From the NCBI GenBank assembly GCA_002421845.1, contig DISL01000021.1, positions 1-14,453 of the forward strand: 14,453 nucleotides of DNA, in the 5' to 3' direction. A program made the position numbers and the translations under genes. The notes beneath the pieces are model-generated. The model was not told the origin of the DNA and searched no databases. It saw nothing but the letters and a program-made list of their open reading frames with translations. The DNA comes from Epsilonproteobacteria bacterium UBA6211 (lineage in GTDB: Bacteria; Campylobacterota; Campylobacteria; Campylobacterales; Arcobacteraceae). Below, piece after piece: positions 1 through 6,756 of this stretch (its first letter is position 1; the number at the start of each line of letters is the position of its first letter).

Positions 1-463
1 CGATTGGTTTTTGAAATCCTGGCAGAGGTTTATTATAATCAAAAACCCCTCTATGTCCACCTGTTATATTTAAAATATTATCGTTTTTATCTCCCACATA
101 AAGCGACGGTGCAAATGCAGAATATTTTGTATTATCAGCATAATTCATCAAAAGCTCTAAAGAGTCGAGTTCAGGCTCGGCATCATCATCCATCAACCAT
201 ACAAAATCATACTTGTTTTCCAAAGCATACTTTACCCCAAAGTGAAAACCACCTGAGCCTCCAAGATTTGATTCAAGTCTATGATATATAAGGTTACCGT
301 GAGAGAGGTAACCATCTTCTTTGATTTTTATATGGGTACCATCGGTTGAAGCATTATCTACTACTAAGATATCGGTTTTATAAGTTTGAGCCAATAACGC
401 ATCCAAGCACTCCGTGAGAAGATTGTACCTATTGTAGGTTACAACCACCGTGCATATTTTCAT
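1..463 (-). CDS. Family 2 glycosyltransferase, 3' end cut by window edge
   Basis: This is the N-terminal 154 residues of a GT-A fold glycosyltransferase that would move a sugar from a nucleotide-sugar donor to a glycan or protein acceptor in the cytoplasm. The translation opens with MKICTVVVTYNRYNLL, then has VDNASTDGT for nucleotide binding, NLGGSGGF, and WLMDDDAEP holding the metal-binding acidic (DXD-type) residues. This motif set is typical of the rhamnosyl/galactofuranosyl-transferase-like branch of GT2. The start ATG overlaps the fliM stop codon by one base (TAATG), so translation is probably coupled to fliM. That placement suggests, but does not show, a role in flagellar or surface glycosylation. 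The acceptor and sugar cannot be told, and the C-terminal half lies outside the window. Confidence 0.88.
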   Translation of the reverse strand, partial: MKICTVVVTYNRYNLLTECLDALLAQTYKTDILVVDNASTDGTHIKIKEDGYLSHGNLIYHRLESNLGGSGGFHFGVKYALENKYDFVWLMDDDAEPELDSLELLMNYADNTKYSAFAPSLYVGDKNDNILNITGGHRGVFDYNKPLPGFQKPI

Positions 464-1557
464 TAGCTATTATCCTTCTCTCTAAGCAACCTTTGAATAT
501 TCTCCACATTTTTCTTCGCTGCACTTTCTCTCTCTTCTCTTATTTCTCTTAGAGTTTTAAGCGTTTCTTGTTTTTCATGGTCTAAGTTAGATTGGATTTG
601 CACTGCTTTTCTATTGTTTGAGACACCACATACCCCGAAGAACTTCTCTTTATTATTAACATAAAGCTTTACGGATGCACTTGACGCATTTTTATTAAAT
701 GTGATAATATCACCCTCGCTAAGACTCAAAATATCGGCTACACTAAGCTTGGTCTCTGCCATAATAGCCTCTACTTTCATCTCCGCACCGGAAATCAATG
801 TGGTAATATCTTTTTTCCTACTTGATTTTCTATTTCTACTTTCTGTAAACATCTTATCCACAAGTTTACTAAGGACGGGTTCAATATAGTTTATCGGATA
901 ACAAATAGATAAAAACCCACTCTCTTCGTCGATAGTAAGTTCCAAAACCACAAGCAAAACTATCTCATGGTCACTGATGATTTGTATGGCATTTGCATTT
1001 GTATCACGTGATTCTACTTTGAAATTCAAAGTTGTTATATCATTCCATGATTTATGGAGATGCTTGATAAGTAATTTGTAAAAATGGTCAAAAACCTCTA
1101 TCTCTATCTCGGTAAGCTCTCTATCAAGATTATCACTAGCCGCCACTGCACCGCTACCCAAAAGTTCAGCAATAATCCTATGTGAAATACCTGGGTTACA
1201 TTCTATTACCATTCTACCTTCAAGGGGTTTCATAGAGAGTGTATTTAGTGATGTAAGCTGTGGAATAGAGAGGATAAATTCACCGTAAGTCATCTGCTCG
1301 ATACTGTATAGTTTTATATCTACTATTTTTCTAAGCATTGCCGATACGTCTGTTATCAAGTCCCTTAGCATTTTATCATGCAAATTGTTGAAGGCTTTAA
1401 ATTGGTCGTTTGAGATACGATTTGGTTTTTTGAAGTCATATATAGAATAGTTTTTCTCTTTTGGTACTACTACCTTTTCGGCTTCGGGTAACTCTTCCCC
1501 TTGCTCGGCTATATCTAAGAGTGCATCTATTTCATCTTGACTTAAAAACTCTGCCAT
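463..1557 (-). CDS. fliM: Flagellar motor switch protein FliM
   Basis: FliM is the middle component of the C-ring. It binds phospho-CheY, contacts FliG and FliN, and sets the rotation direction. The N-terminus carries the CheY-binding motif LSQDEIDALL at residues 5-14. The middle CheC-like domain includes ELLGSGAVAASDNLDRELTE, and the C-terminal SpoA/FliN-like domain spans about residues 250-322. A charged, probably helical tail of about 40 residues (323-364, rich in Glu, Arg and Lys) follows; it makes the protein longer than E. coli FliM (334 residues). The start ATG has AGGGG just upstream, inside the end of flgI, with one base between the flgI stop and this start. It is cotranscribed with flgI and the downstream glycosyltransferase. 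Confidence 0.97.
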   Translation of the reverse strand: MAEFLSQDEIDALLDIAEQGEELPEAEKVVVPKEKNYSIYDFKKPNRISNDQFKAFNNLHDKMLRDLITDVSAMLRKIVDIKLYSIEQMTYGEFILSIPQLTSLNTLSMKPLEGRMVIECNPGISHRIIAELLGSGAVAASDNLDRELTEIEIEVFDHFYKLLIKHLHKSWNDITTLNFKVESRDTNANAIQIISDHEIVLLVVLELTIDEESGFLSICYPINYIEPVLSKLVDKMFTESRNRKSSRKKDITTLISGAEMKVEAIMAETKLSVADILSLSEGDIITFNKNASSASVKLYVNNKEKFFGVCGVSNNRKAVQIQSNLDHEKQETLKTLREIREERESAAKKNVENIQRLLREKDNS

Positions 1558-1558
1558 C

Positions 1559-2620
1559 TTATCCCCTTATTTCCAATTCCCCGTTTAATGCACCCATATC
1601 ATTTATAAGTTCTACGGTTTCTATTATGTCTTTAATAGGAAGTTTCATTATTTTCATAGCTCTCATTACGTCTGATATTGTAGGGAGCCCTTTTGTATTT
1701 ACAAGTGCATTGTTTAGATTTACCTCTACGGGTTTATTCCCTATTTTTACACCGTCACCTATGTCAACACCTTGATTCAGTGCCACATCTTCCCATTGGT
1801 TAGCCGTCAAACTAGTTTGTTTGATTCTGAGCGTAAATGCCTCTTTCGTGATAGTTACAGGATTTACCACTATATCATTACCTGCAATTATCACCCCTTG
1901 ATGTTTATCGATAATGACTTTCTTTTTCATATCCGATTCAATAGGAAGATTTTCTATTTCTGCGATAAATCTTACCATAGACATCTCTTGCGGTCTTTTT
2001 ACTTCTACCGTTCTGGTATCCACTGCAAAAGCTAAGTTTTTACCAAAATGTTTGTTGATTACCCTTTGTACCAAATCAGCATGTTTAGCAGAATTTTTAA
2101 TAAGACTTAAAGTAAGATTTTGTTCATTACTCAAAGTAAAATCTATCTCATTTTCTATCATAGCTCCATCGTTAATAAAGCCTGTAGTAAGGTTGTTTGT
2201 ATTTGCTACTATATTACCTTGAGCTAACGCATAAACTTCCCCGTCCACACCTTTTAGTTGTGTTAAGAGTAATGTACCTTTATCAATAGACTTTGCATCA
2301 CCTATGGCAGATATACTTACCCTTATTTTATCACCTTGTCGTGCAAAAGGTGGAAGTTCGGCAGTCACCATAACAGCTGCTATATTTTTTGATTTTATTG
2401 ATGAGGTTGGTATTTTTATATAAGAATTTCTAAGTAAGTTTTGTAATGATTGCATTGTAAATTGGCTTTTATCTCCGGTTCCTGCAAGTCCAACTACAAG
2501 CCCATAACCTATAAGTTGATTTTCTCTAATCCCCACTACGTTTGCTATATCTTTGATAGTTTGAGCATAAATAGATACAGATAGTAAGACGATTAATAGA
2601 AGCTTTTTCAAGTTTTTCAC
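1559..2620 (-). CDS. flgI: Flagellar P-ring protein FlgI
   Basis: FlgI forms the P-ring, the bushing around the rod in the peptidoglycan layer. A Sec signal peptide (MKNLKKLLLIVLLSVSIYA, cleavage likely before QT) is followed by the family hallmark IKDIANVVGIRENQLIGYGL and VVGLAGTGDKSQFT. The C-terminus (LINDMGALNGELEIRG) is also canonical, and 353 residues is a normal length. The listed start is GTG at 2620. A TTG three codons in, at 2611, has a better ribosome site (GGGTGA five bases upstream) and would leave a shorter signal peptide, so the true start may be 2611. It is the first gene of the leftward flgI-fliM-glycosyltransferase unit. The L-ring gene flgH, often its neighbour, lies on the other strand 3.4 kb away. 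Confidence 0.97.
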   Translation of the reverse strand: MKNLKKLLLIVLLSVSIYAQTIKDIANVVGIRENQLIGYGLVVGLAGTGDKSQFTMQSLQNLLRNSYIKIPTSSIKSKNIAAVMVTAELPPFARQGDKIRVSISAIGDAKSIDKGTLLLTQLKGVDGEVYALAQGNIVANTNNLTTGFINDGAMIENEIDFTLSNEQNLTLSLIKNSAKHADLVQRVINKHFGKNLAFAVDTRTVEVKRPQEMSMVRFIAEIENLPIESDMKKKVIIDKHQGVIIAGNDIVVNPVTITKEAFTLRIKQTSLTANQWEDVALNQGVDIGDGVKIGNKPVEVNLNNALVNTKGLPTISDVMRAMKIMKLPIKDIIETVELINDMGALNGELEIRG

Positions 2621-2653
2621 CCAATTTTATAAAATTTCAATACATTTTACTAT

Positions 2654-2662
2654 ATTTTAACA
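2654..2662 (-). promoter_or_regulatory. Putative extended -10 promoter of flgI-fliM
   Basis: Read on the minus strand this is TGTTAAAAT, an extended -10 box (TGn plus five of six matches to TATAAT). It lies 33 bases before the GTG start of flgI, in an A/T-tract region without a clear -35. This fits the vegetative promoters described in epsilonproteobacteria. The assignment is by position and motif only. Confidence 0.4.
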
Positions 2663-2670
2663 AAATTTAA

Positions 2671-2676
2671 TATAAA
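2671..2676 (+). promoter_or_regulatory. Putative -10 box of the rightward flagellar run
   Basis: TATAAA lies 29 bases before the TTG start at 2706, preceded by alternating A and T tracts. The spacing leaves a leader of about 20 bases carrying the ribosome site AAGG. It lies back to back with the flgI promoter, so one short region would serve both flagellar units. AT-rich DNA yields such matches easily. Confidence 0.35.
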
Positions 2677-2705
2677 ATAAGGATAAGTTTTTAAAAAGGT
2701 TTTTT

Positions 2706-3824
2706 TTGAACATATATATTTACGGTGACAGTTCATTCAAACAAGAAATACACAAAGTTCTTGACCATGCCAATATTAAATTCAAGCTAGGAAGCGGTTA
2801 CGTTGAGTATGTAGATTCCCTTGAGCTTTTAAAAGAGGCGATAAAGAATAATCCTGAAGATATTTACCTTATTGACAATTCAAAAATAATAGACAAAAAC
2901 TCTTTAAATTCAAAAATAAAGTTTCTTAAACCAAAAGACGGCATAGAAAAGGAGTTTTTGCAAGAACACGGTATAGGTGATTTAAGTGTAGATTCTTTAG
3001 ATTCACTAGTAAAACATATTAATAAAAAAATAGAAGAATCACGCACACAAGAGGATGATGAAATATCTGAATCCAAAGTATCCAAAAATGAAGATGATGT
3101 TACAACAGATTCTCATACGCCTGACACCACTTCTTCTAAGCAGAACAATGATGATGACGAAGGGCTTATAGATGCCGAGTTGAGTGATTTGCTAGAGTAC
3201 GACAAGTGGGAAGAAGATGATGATGACGAGGGCAATGATATCAAACAAGAAAAAGATTTTTTAGACGATGATTTATTGAGTTTTGATGAAAAAGATTTGC
3301 CTATAGATTTACTAAGTTTTGATGAAGTTGAGGATATACAAACTCAAAACACCAAGTCAACACTTGATAATATTGACGATGAATTGGCTACAATTATGAA
3401 TTTTAACGATACACGCCAAGAACATGATGAAAATATGGATACCGATTTGGATAACTTTGCGGAGTTGATGAATTTTGATAATATTGTTGACTTAAATGAA
3501 CCAAAAACAGAGCCTATTAAAGAAGAAAAAACTATAAACACAATATCAGTAAAACAAGGAGCAACTATGTCAAATGAACTTGATGAATTAAGCGGACTAA
3601 ATGAAAACGATATATTAGCGGCGATAGAGGGGATTGATTTTGCAAAACCACCCGTTATTACATCTTCCGCTAAACCTGTAGCAAACGCAACGCCAAACAT
3701 ATCATCAACAACGCAGAGCCAAAATATCTCTTTGCAAGGTTTTGATTTAAACCAAATTTCTGCATTGCTTTCACAACTGCTACAAAATAAAACATTAGAT
3801 ATTTCTATAAAAATAAGAGACTAA
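2706..3824 (+). CDS. Very acidic flagellar-locus protein, receiver-like N-terminus
   Basis: I do not recognise this 372-residue protein. Residues 1 to about 113 alternate predicted strands and helices (NIYIYG; IYLIDNS; IKFLKPKDG; then an amphipathic C-terminal helix) in a way that recalls a CheY-like or other Rossmann-type fold. From about 114 to 300 it is dominated by Asp, Glu and Ser and probably disordered. Embedded there are repeated hydrophobic-acidic motifs: LLSFDE at 190-195 and 202-207, MNFND at 231-235 and MNFDN at 255-259. A Ser/Thr/Asn-rich stretch follows, then a conserved-looking C-terminal helix and strand (about 342-372). There is no signal peptide or membrane segment, so it is cytoplasmic. 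The start is TTG with AAGG six bases upstream. It heads the flagellar run, with fliQ two bases after its stop, which suggests a flagellar assembly or scaffold role. The function is unknown. Confidence 0.85.
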   Translation: MNIYIYGDSSFKQEIHKVLDHANIKFKLGSGYVEYVDSLELLKEAIKNNPEDIYLIDNSKIIDKNSLNSKIKFLKPKDGIEKEFLQEHGIGDLSVDSLDSLVKHINKKIEESRTQEDDEISESKVSKNEDDVTTDSHTPDTTSSKQNNDDDEGLIDAELSDLLEYDKWEEDDDDEGNDIKQEKDFLDDDLLSFDEKDLPIDLLSFDEVEDIQTQNTKSTLDNIDDELATIMNFNDTRQEHDENMDTDLDNFAELMNFDNIVDLNEPKTEPIKEEKTINTISVKQGATMSNELDELSGLNENDILAAIEGIDFAKPPVITSSAKPVANATPNISSTTQSQNISLQGFDLNQISALLSQLLQNKTLDISIKIRD

Positions 3825-3826
3825 AA

Positions 3827-4090
3827 ATGGATTTGTTATCTATTGCCGAAAGTACAGTAAAAATAGTTTTAATACTAGGATTGCCTTCTTTATTGGTAAG
3901 TATGATAATAGGTCTTGTTATATCCATTTTTCAGGCTGTCACACAGGTTAGTGATGCTTCTTTGACATTTGTTCCTAAACTTATTTTCGTATCTTTTTTT
4001 ATCCTCATTTCTCTCCCTTGGATGGGAGACCATGTCCAAACATATACGAAAGATTTATGGGATTTGATGTTGATTTTTGGTGAAAAATGA
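3827..4090 (+). CDS. fliQ: Flagellar export gate protein FliQ
   Basis: FliQ is a small inner-membrane subunit of the type III flagellar export gate (FliPQR-FlhBA). Its 87 residues form two transmembrane helices, about 15-37 and 50-67. They carry the family signature IGLVISIFQAVTQVSDASL followed by TFVPKLIF. The length is normal. It starts two bases after the acidic protein gene and ends in an ATGA overlap with the next gene. fliP and fliR are not adjacent here; isolated fliQ genes occur in epsilonproteobacteria, whose flagellar genes are scattered. Confidence 0.95.
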   Translation: MDLLSIAESTVKIVLILGLPSLLVSMIIGLVISIFQAVTQVSDASLTFVPKLIFVSFFILISLPWMGDHVQTYTKDLWDLMLIFGEK

Positions 4091-4500
4091 TAAAAAAACT
4101 TTATAATCTGAAAAAGCTTCAAACAGACCAAAAAGTATCACAAAAGCTCCAAATTCTCAATAATGTAAAAAGTATAGATGAAGAAGTAGAATCTATCAAA
4201 GATTCTTTGCTTCATACATCGGTTAATAAGTATGGACCTATAAGTGACTTTGCCGTATTGGAAATTCATAAAGCTACAATGAAAGAAAAAATTTATAAAC
4301 TTGAACTTGAAAAATCAAAACTTTTACAAATCATATCATCTATAGATAAAGAGATAGTGGAGTTACAAAAAGAGAGTGAACAATTCAAATATATTATTAC
4401 ACAAGAAAAAAAGGAAAAAATGAAGAAATTCCTAAAAGAAGAAGACAACAAAGCCGATGAGTATGTACAAAGTAAAATGATAATGTTAACAAAGGAATAA
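4087..4500 (+). CDS. fliJ: FliJ-like flagellar export coiled-coil protein
   Basis: This 137-residue, Lys/Glu-rich protein is almost entirely heptad-patterned helix, with no signal peptide or membrane segment. FliJ is the central stalk-like coiled coil of the export ATPase ring: it fits into the FliI hexamer, contacts FlhA and escorts export chaperones. The size, the two-helix antiparallel pattern, the short N-terminal lead-in (YNLKKLQTDQKVSQKLQILN) and the C-terminal acidic/basic segment ending near DEYVQSKM all fit FliJ. FliJ proteins are poorly conserved in sequence, so the call rests partly on placement between fliQ and a motE-like gene. Its ATG overlaps the fliQ stop (ATGA), and GGTGA within the end of fliQ can serve as ribosome site. 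Confidence 0.7.
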   Translation: MIKKLYNLKKLQTDQKVSQKLQILNNVKSIDEEVESIKDSLLHTSVNKYGPISDFAVLEIHKATMKEKIYKLELEKSKLLQIISSIDKEIVELQKESEQFKYIITQEKKEKMKKFLKEEDNKADEYVQSKMIMLTKE

Positions 4501-4501
4501 A

Positions 4502-4990
4502 ATGTTGAAAAAAAGTATCTATATAGCACTTTTTATATGTTCTGTATCTCACGCTATTATAGTACAAGATAGCGGTGAGGATAGACAAAAACAAGAAATA
4601 TTAAGACTAAAGCAAGAGTTGAATGATTTTTATAACCAAAAAGAGGATGAATATCAACAAAGAAAAAAAGAGTTGGAAGAACTACTTATGAAAGTTGAAA
4701 AGACTAAACAAGAGATAGAGACTATAAAAAATGCGAATAAAAAAATTTTAGATGATATAAAAGCTGAGGTAACAAGTAAAACATCTTCTATTTACAATAC
4801 CATGAAACCAAAGAATTCTGCAGAAATTTTTGATAAAATGATAGCAGAAGGTAAAATTCAAGATGTTTTTGATATAATAGTTACACTTAAAACAAAAAAC
4901 GCAACGGATATACTCAAATTTTTGAGTGTTGAAAATGCTGCAATGATTACAAAAATGATGAAAGATTCTAGCAAACCTAACAATCAGTAA
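4502..4990 (+). CDS. MotE-like periplasmic flagellar protein
   Basis: The 162-residue protein begins with a signal peptide (MLKKSIYIALFICSVSHA), so it is probably periplasmic. A long coiled coil follows (about 27-90, ELNDFYNQKEDEYQQRKKEL and onward). The compact C-terminal part, about 100-155, repeats the pattern KPKNSAEIFDKM, DIIVTLKTKNATDIL and LSVENAAMITKMM. That pattern resembles the MgtE N-terminal-like domain found in MotE. In rhizobia MotE is a chaperone for the periplasmic motor protein MotC; related proteins occur in many flagellar loci. AAGGAA precedes its ATG and the gap to the fliJ-like gene is one base. A role in stator or motor assembly is inferred from family and context. Confidence 0.7.
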   Translation: MLKKSIYIALFICSVSHAIIVQDSGEDRQKQEILRLKQELNDFYNQKEDEYQQRKKELEELLMKVEKTKQEIETIKNANKKILDDIKAEVTSKTSSIYNTMKPKNSAEIFDKMIAEGKIQDVFDIIVTLKTKNATDILKFLSVENAAMITKMMKDSSKPNNQ

Positions 4991-5000
4991 AGGAGATTTG

Positions 5001-5534
5001 ATGGCTGAAGAAGTCGCACAGACAGAAGCACCAAAAAGTGGCGGTGGTAAAGGCTTAATGATAGCATTAATAGTTTTAGTAGTTGTACTACTTATAGCTG
5101 TCGGTGTTGGTGGGTATTTTTTATACTCTTCCATGAATAAACCTGAAGATGGAAGTCAACCTAAAGAACAAGTTGAGAAAAAAGAACAGCCTGTAGGTCA
5201 GGAGTTTAAAGCAAATATCAACGAACTTGTTTTAAATATTAGTAACTCAAAGGGTAGAGTACAACTTATGAAATTGTCGATAAGTATGGCAAGTTCAAAT
5301 GAAACTATACAAGCGGTTGTTGAAGGTTATAGAGATGAGATAGTTGATGTGATTATCTCTCAAGTTAGTGCTAGAAACTCTGAAGAGCTTTTGACCGTAG
5401 GCGGTAAAGAGCTTCTTAGAGAAGAGTTGTTAGCAGAAATAAATAGAACTATTACCAGTGCTAGTACAAGAGCCGGAAAAACTATTGAGAATCCTATAAA
5501 TAAAATTTTATTTACGGAATTTGTGTTTAAATAA
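5001..5534 (+). CDS. fliL: Flagellar basal body-associated protein FliL
   Basis: FliL is a single-pass inner-membrane protein that surrounds or supports the stator units and raises motor torque. The sequence has a short cytoplasmic N-terminus with a Gly/Lys patch, one transmembrane helix (about 19-43), a charged linker, and a periplasmic domain containing ANINELVLNISNSKGRVQLM and the SQVSARNSEELLTVGGKELL region typical of FliL. The C-terminus ends at LFTEFVFK, as usual. I chose ATG at 5001, giving 177 residues, because AGGAG lies five bases upstream; the TTG at 4998 would be too close to it. The ten-base gap after the motE-like gene suggests cotranscription. Confidence 0.95.
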   Translation: MAEEVAQTEAPKSGGGKGLMIALIVLVVVLLIAVGVGGYFLYSSMNKPEDGSQPKEQVEKKEQPVGQEFKANINELVLNISNSKGRVQLMKLSISMASSNETIQAVVEGYRDEIVDVIISQVSARNSEELLTVGGKELLREELLAEINRTITSASTRAGKTIENPINKILFTEFVFK

Positions 5535-5564
5535 TGGGTATCTTCCTATAATAAAGGGAATAAT

Positions 5565-6005
5565 ATGATAGTAGTAGTAAAAAGAACTGATTATAAAAAG
5601 TTGGCAGTAAGAGCATTAAGCCTATTAAGTGTAGTAGTTCTTTTTGCTATTTACTATTTTTACATGGGTGACTTTTATAAAGACTTTGGTACTCAACCAA
5701 AAGAAGAAATTCAAAATCAAAATCAAGAATTACTAAATAAACAAGAACAAAAAGCAAAAGCTATAGAGACTATCATATATGATGAAGCTATGGTAGCAAC
5801 ATCTTTATTGGGTAACGAAAACATACAAGATATAAAAATACACAATGATAGATTACTTATAGTAGCCAATCCAAAAATTGATTTAGAACCTATTATGATA
5901 AGGTATGGTGTTTTGGCATTAGTACAAAATACGAAAAATGATGTAAAAATAGCTGTTGATTTAGCTAGTATAGTCCAAAGTAGGTATATAGAAGATGAAA
6001 AATAG
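5565..6005 (+). CDS. Unrecognised membrane-anchored flagellar-locus protein
   Basis: This 146-residue protein has a basic N-terminus (VVKRTDYKKLAVRAL), one hydrophobic helix at about 12-33, and then probably a periplasmic part. That part begins with a Gln/Asn/Glu/Lys-rich stretch likely to be helical (about 43-70). A small alpha/beta domain follows (DIKIHNDRLLIVANP, DLEPIMIRYGVLALVQN, DVKIAVDLASIV). I do not recognise a family. Its position between fliL and flgH, and the 11-base overlap of its end with the flgH start, point to a flagellar role, perhaps a basal-body or stator accessory. AAAGGGA lies five bases upstream of the ATG. No catalytic motif is visible. Confidence 0.85.
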   Translation: MIVVVKRTDYKKLAVRALSLLSVVVLFAIYYFYMGDFYKDFGTQPKEEIQNQNQELLNKQEQKAKAIETIIYDEAMVATSLLGNENIQDIKIHNDRLLIVANPKIDLEPIMIRYGVLALVQNTKNDVKIAVDLASIVQSRYIEDEK

Positions 6006-6699
6006 AACTTTACTCTCAACTATTTTTATAGTTTTGTTGTTTGCTGGGTGTTCCAACTCACAAAGACAGATCAACTACGATACAAAAAATCTACAAGTCC
6101 CGAGGGTAGAAGCACCAAAGTCAGAGAAAAAAGGTTCACTTTATTCAGTTCGTGGCGGGTCACTCTTTTCTGATAAAAAAGATTTACAAATAGGTGATAT
6201 TATCCAAGTAAATATCGTAGAAGAGCTTAAATCAGATTCAAAAAATACAAGAAATACAAAAAAATCAAATAGTACAAATCTCGGTGCCGGTGTGTTTGCA
6301 GGTGTCGGTGATGAACAAGGCTCTATTGTAAAAGCGGCAACTGGACTTAACAAAAATATAGGTCTTGGATTTGAAAGCCAATCAAACAATACGTTTAGCG
6401 GTTCTGCTACATCAAAATTTGATGAAAGTTTAGAAACTACAATTTCCGCAGTCATAGAAGAGGTATATCAAAATGGGAATTACCTTATAAAAGGCTCGAG
6501 AGAAATTGTTATAGATGGACAAACACAAATGTTATTTTTAAGCGGTATTATACGTCCGTATGATATTACACCTGACAATACGGTGGCTTCAGGACAAGTT
6601 GCAAACTTAAAAATTTATTATGATAAAATAGGTGATGAAAGAGACTCTATCAATAAAGGATGGGGTACAAAAATCATAGAAGGCGTATGGCCTTTCTAA
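5995..6699 (+). CDS. flgH: Flagellar L-ring lipoprotein FlgH
   Basis: FlgH forms the L-ring in the outer membrane through which the rod passes. A lipoprotein signal peptide ends in the lipobox LFAGC, with Cys19 as the lipidated residue. The body carries the FlgH hallmarks SLYSVRGGSLFSDKKDLQIG with GDIIQVNIVEEL, a Ser/Thr/Asn/Gly-rich middle, the strand-rich segment ISAVIEEVYQNGNYLIKGSR, LFLSGIIRPYDITPDN, and the C-terminal GWGTKIIEGVWPF. 234 residues is a normal length. The start lies inside the preceding gene, an 11-base overlap in another frame, so it is probably coupled to it. Confidence 0.97.
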   Translation: MKNRTLLSTIFIVLLFAGCSNSQRQINYDTKNLQVPRVEAPKSEKKGSLYSVRGGSLFSDKKDLQIGDIIQVNIVEELKSDSKNTRNTKKSNSTNLGAGVFAGVGDEQGSIVKAATGLNKNIGLGFESQSNNTFSGSATSKFDESLETTISAVIEEVYQNGNYLIKGSREIVIDGQTQMLFLSGIIRPYDITPDNTVASGQVANLKIYYDKIGDERDSINKGWGTKIIEGVWPF

Positions 6700-6713
6700 G
6701 CTAATATTAAGAA

Positions 6714-6738
6714 ATGTAATGTCATAATTGTATTACAT
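6714..6738 (+). repeat. Inverted repeat before flgK enclosing a -10 box
   Basis: ATGTAAT at 6714-6720 is repeated as ATTACAT at 6732-6738, perfect seven-base arms around an 11-base spacer. TGTCATAAT at 6720-6728, within it, reads as an extended -10 box 28 bases before flgK. The element may be an operator over a flgK promoter or a weak hairpin between flgH and flgK. The arms are AT-rich, so chance is possible. Confidence 0.4.
6720..6728 (+). promoter_or_regulatory. Putative flgK promoter, extended -10
   Basis: TG-T-CATAAT matches the extended -10 pattern with five of six core bases. It would give a leader of about 20 bases containing the AGGAGA ribosome site of flgK. No sigma-54 type GG-N10-GC element sits in this gap. 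It would let flgK-fliD be transcribed apart from the basal-body genes. Confidence 0.33.
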
Positions 6739-6756
6739 ATAAAAAAGGAGAGAGCA

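Noticed and set aside
4..291. Open frame of 95 codons on the plus strand
   Set aside because: It is antisense to the glycosyltransferase, whose motifs are clear on the minus strand, and its translation has no recognisable features.
3050..3350. Low-complexity GAT/GAA-rich stretch as a possible tandem repeat or foreign insert
   Set aside because: The repetition comes from Asp/Glu codons in one intact reading frame; there are no regular nucleotide units and no insertion boundaries.
5547..5552. Perfect TATAAT before the 146-residue gene
   Set aside because: It lies only 12 bases before the ATG and a transcript from it would lose part of the ribosome site AAAGGGA; it is more likely chance in an AT-rich gap.
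6689..6701. GG...GC pair upstream of flgK resembling a sigma-54 site
   Set aside because: The spacing is nine rather than ten bases, the flanks (TGGCCT, AAGCT) match poorly, and it overlaps the end of the flgH coding region.
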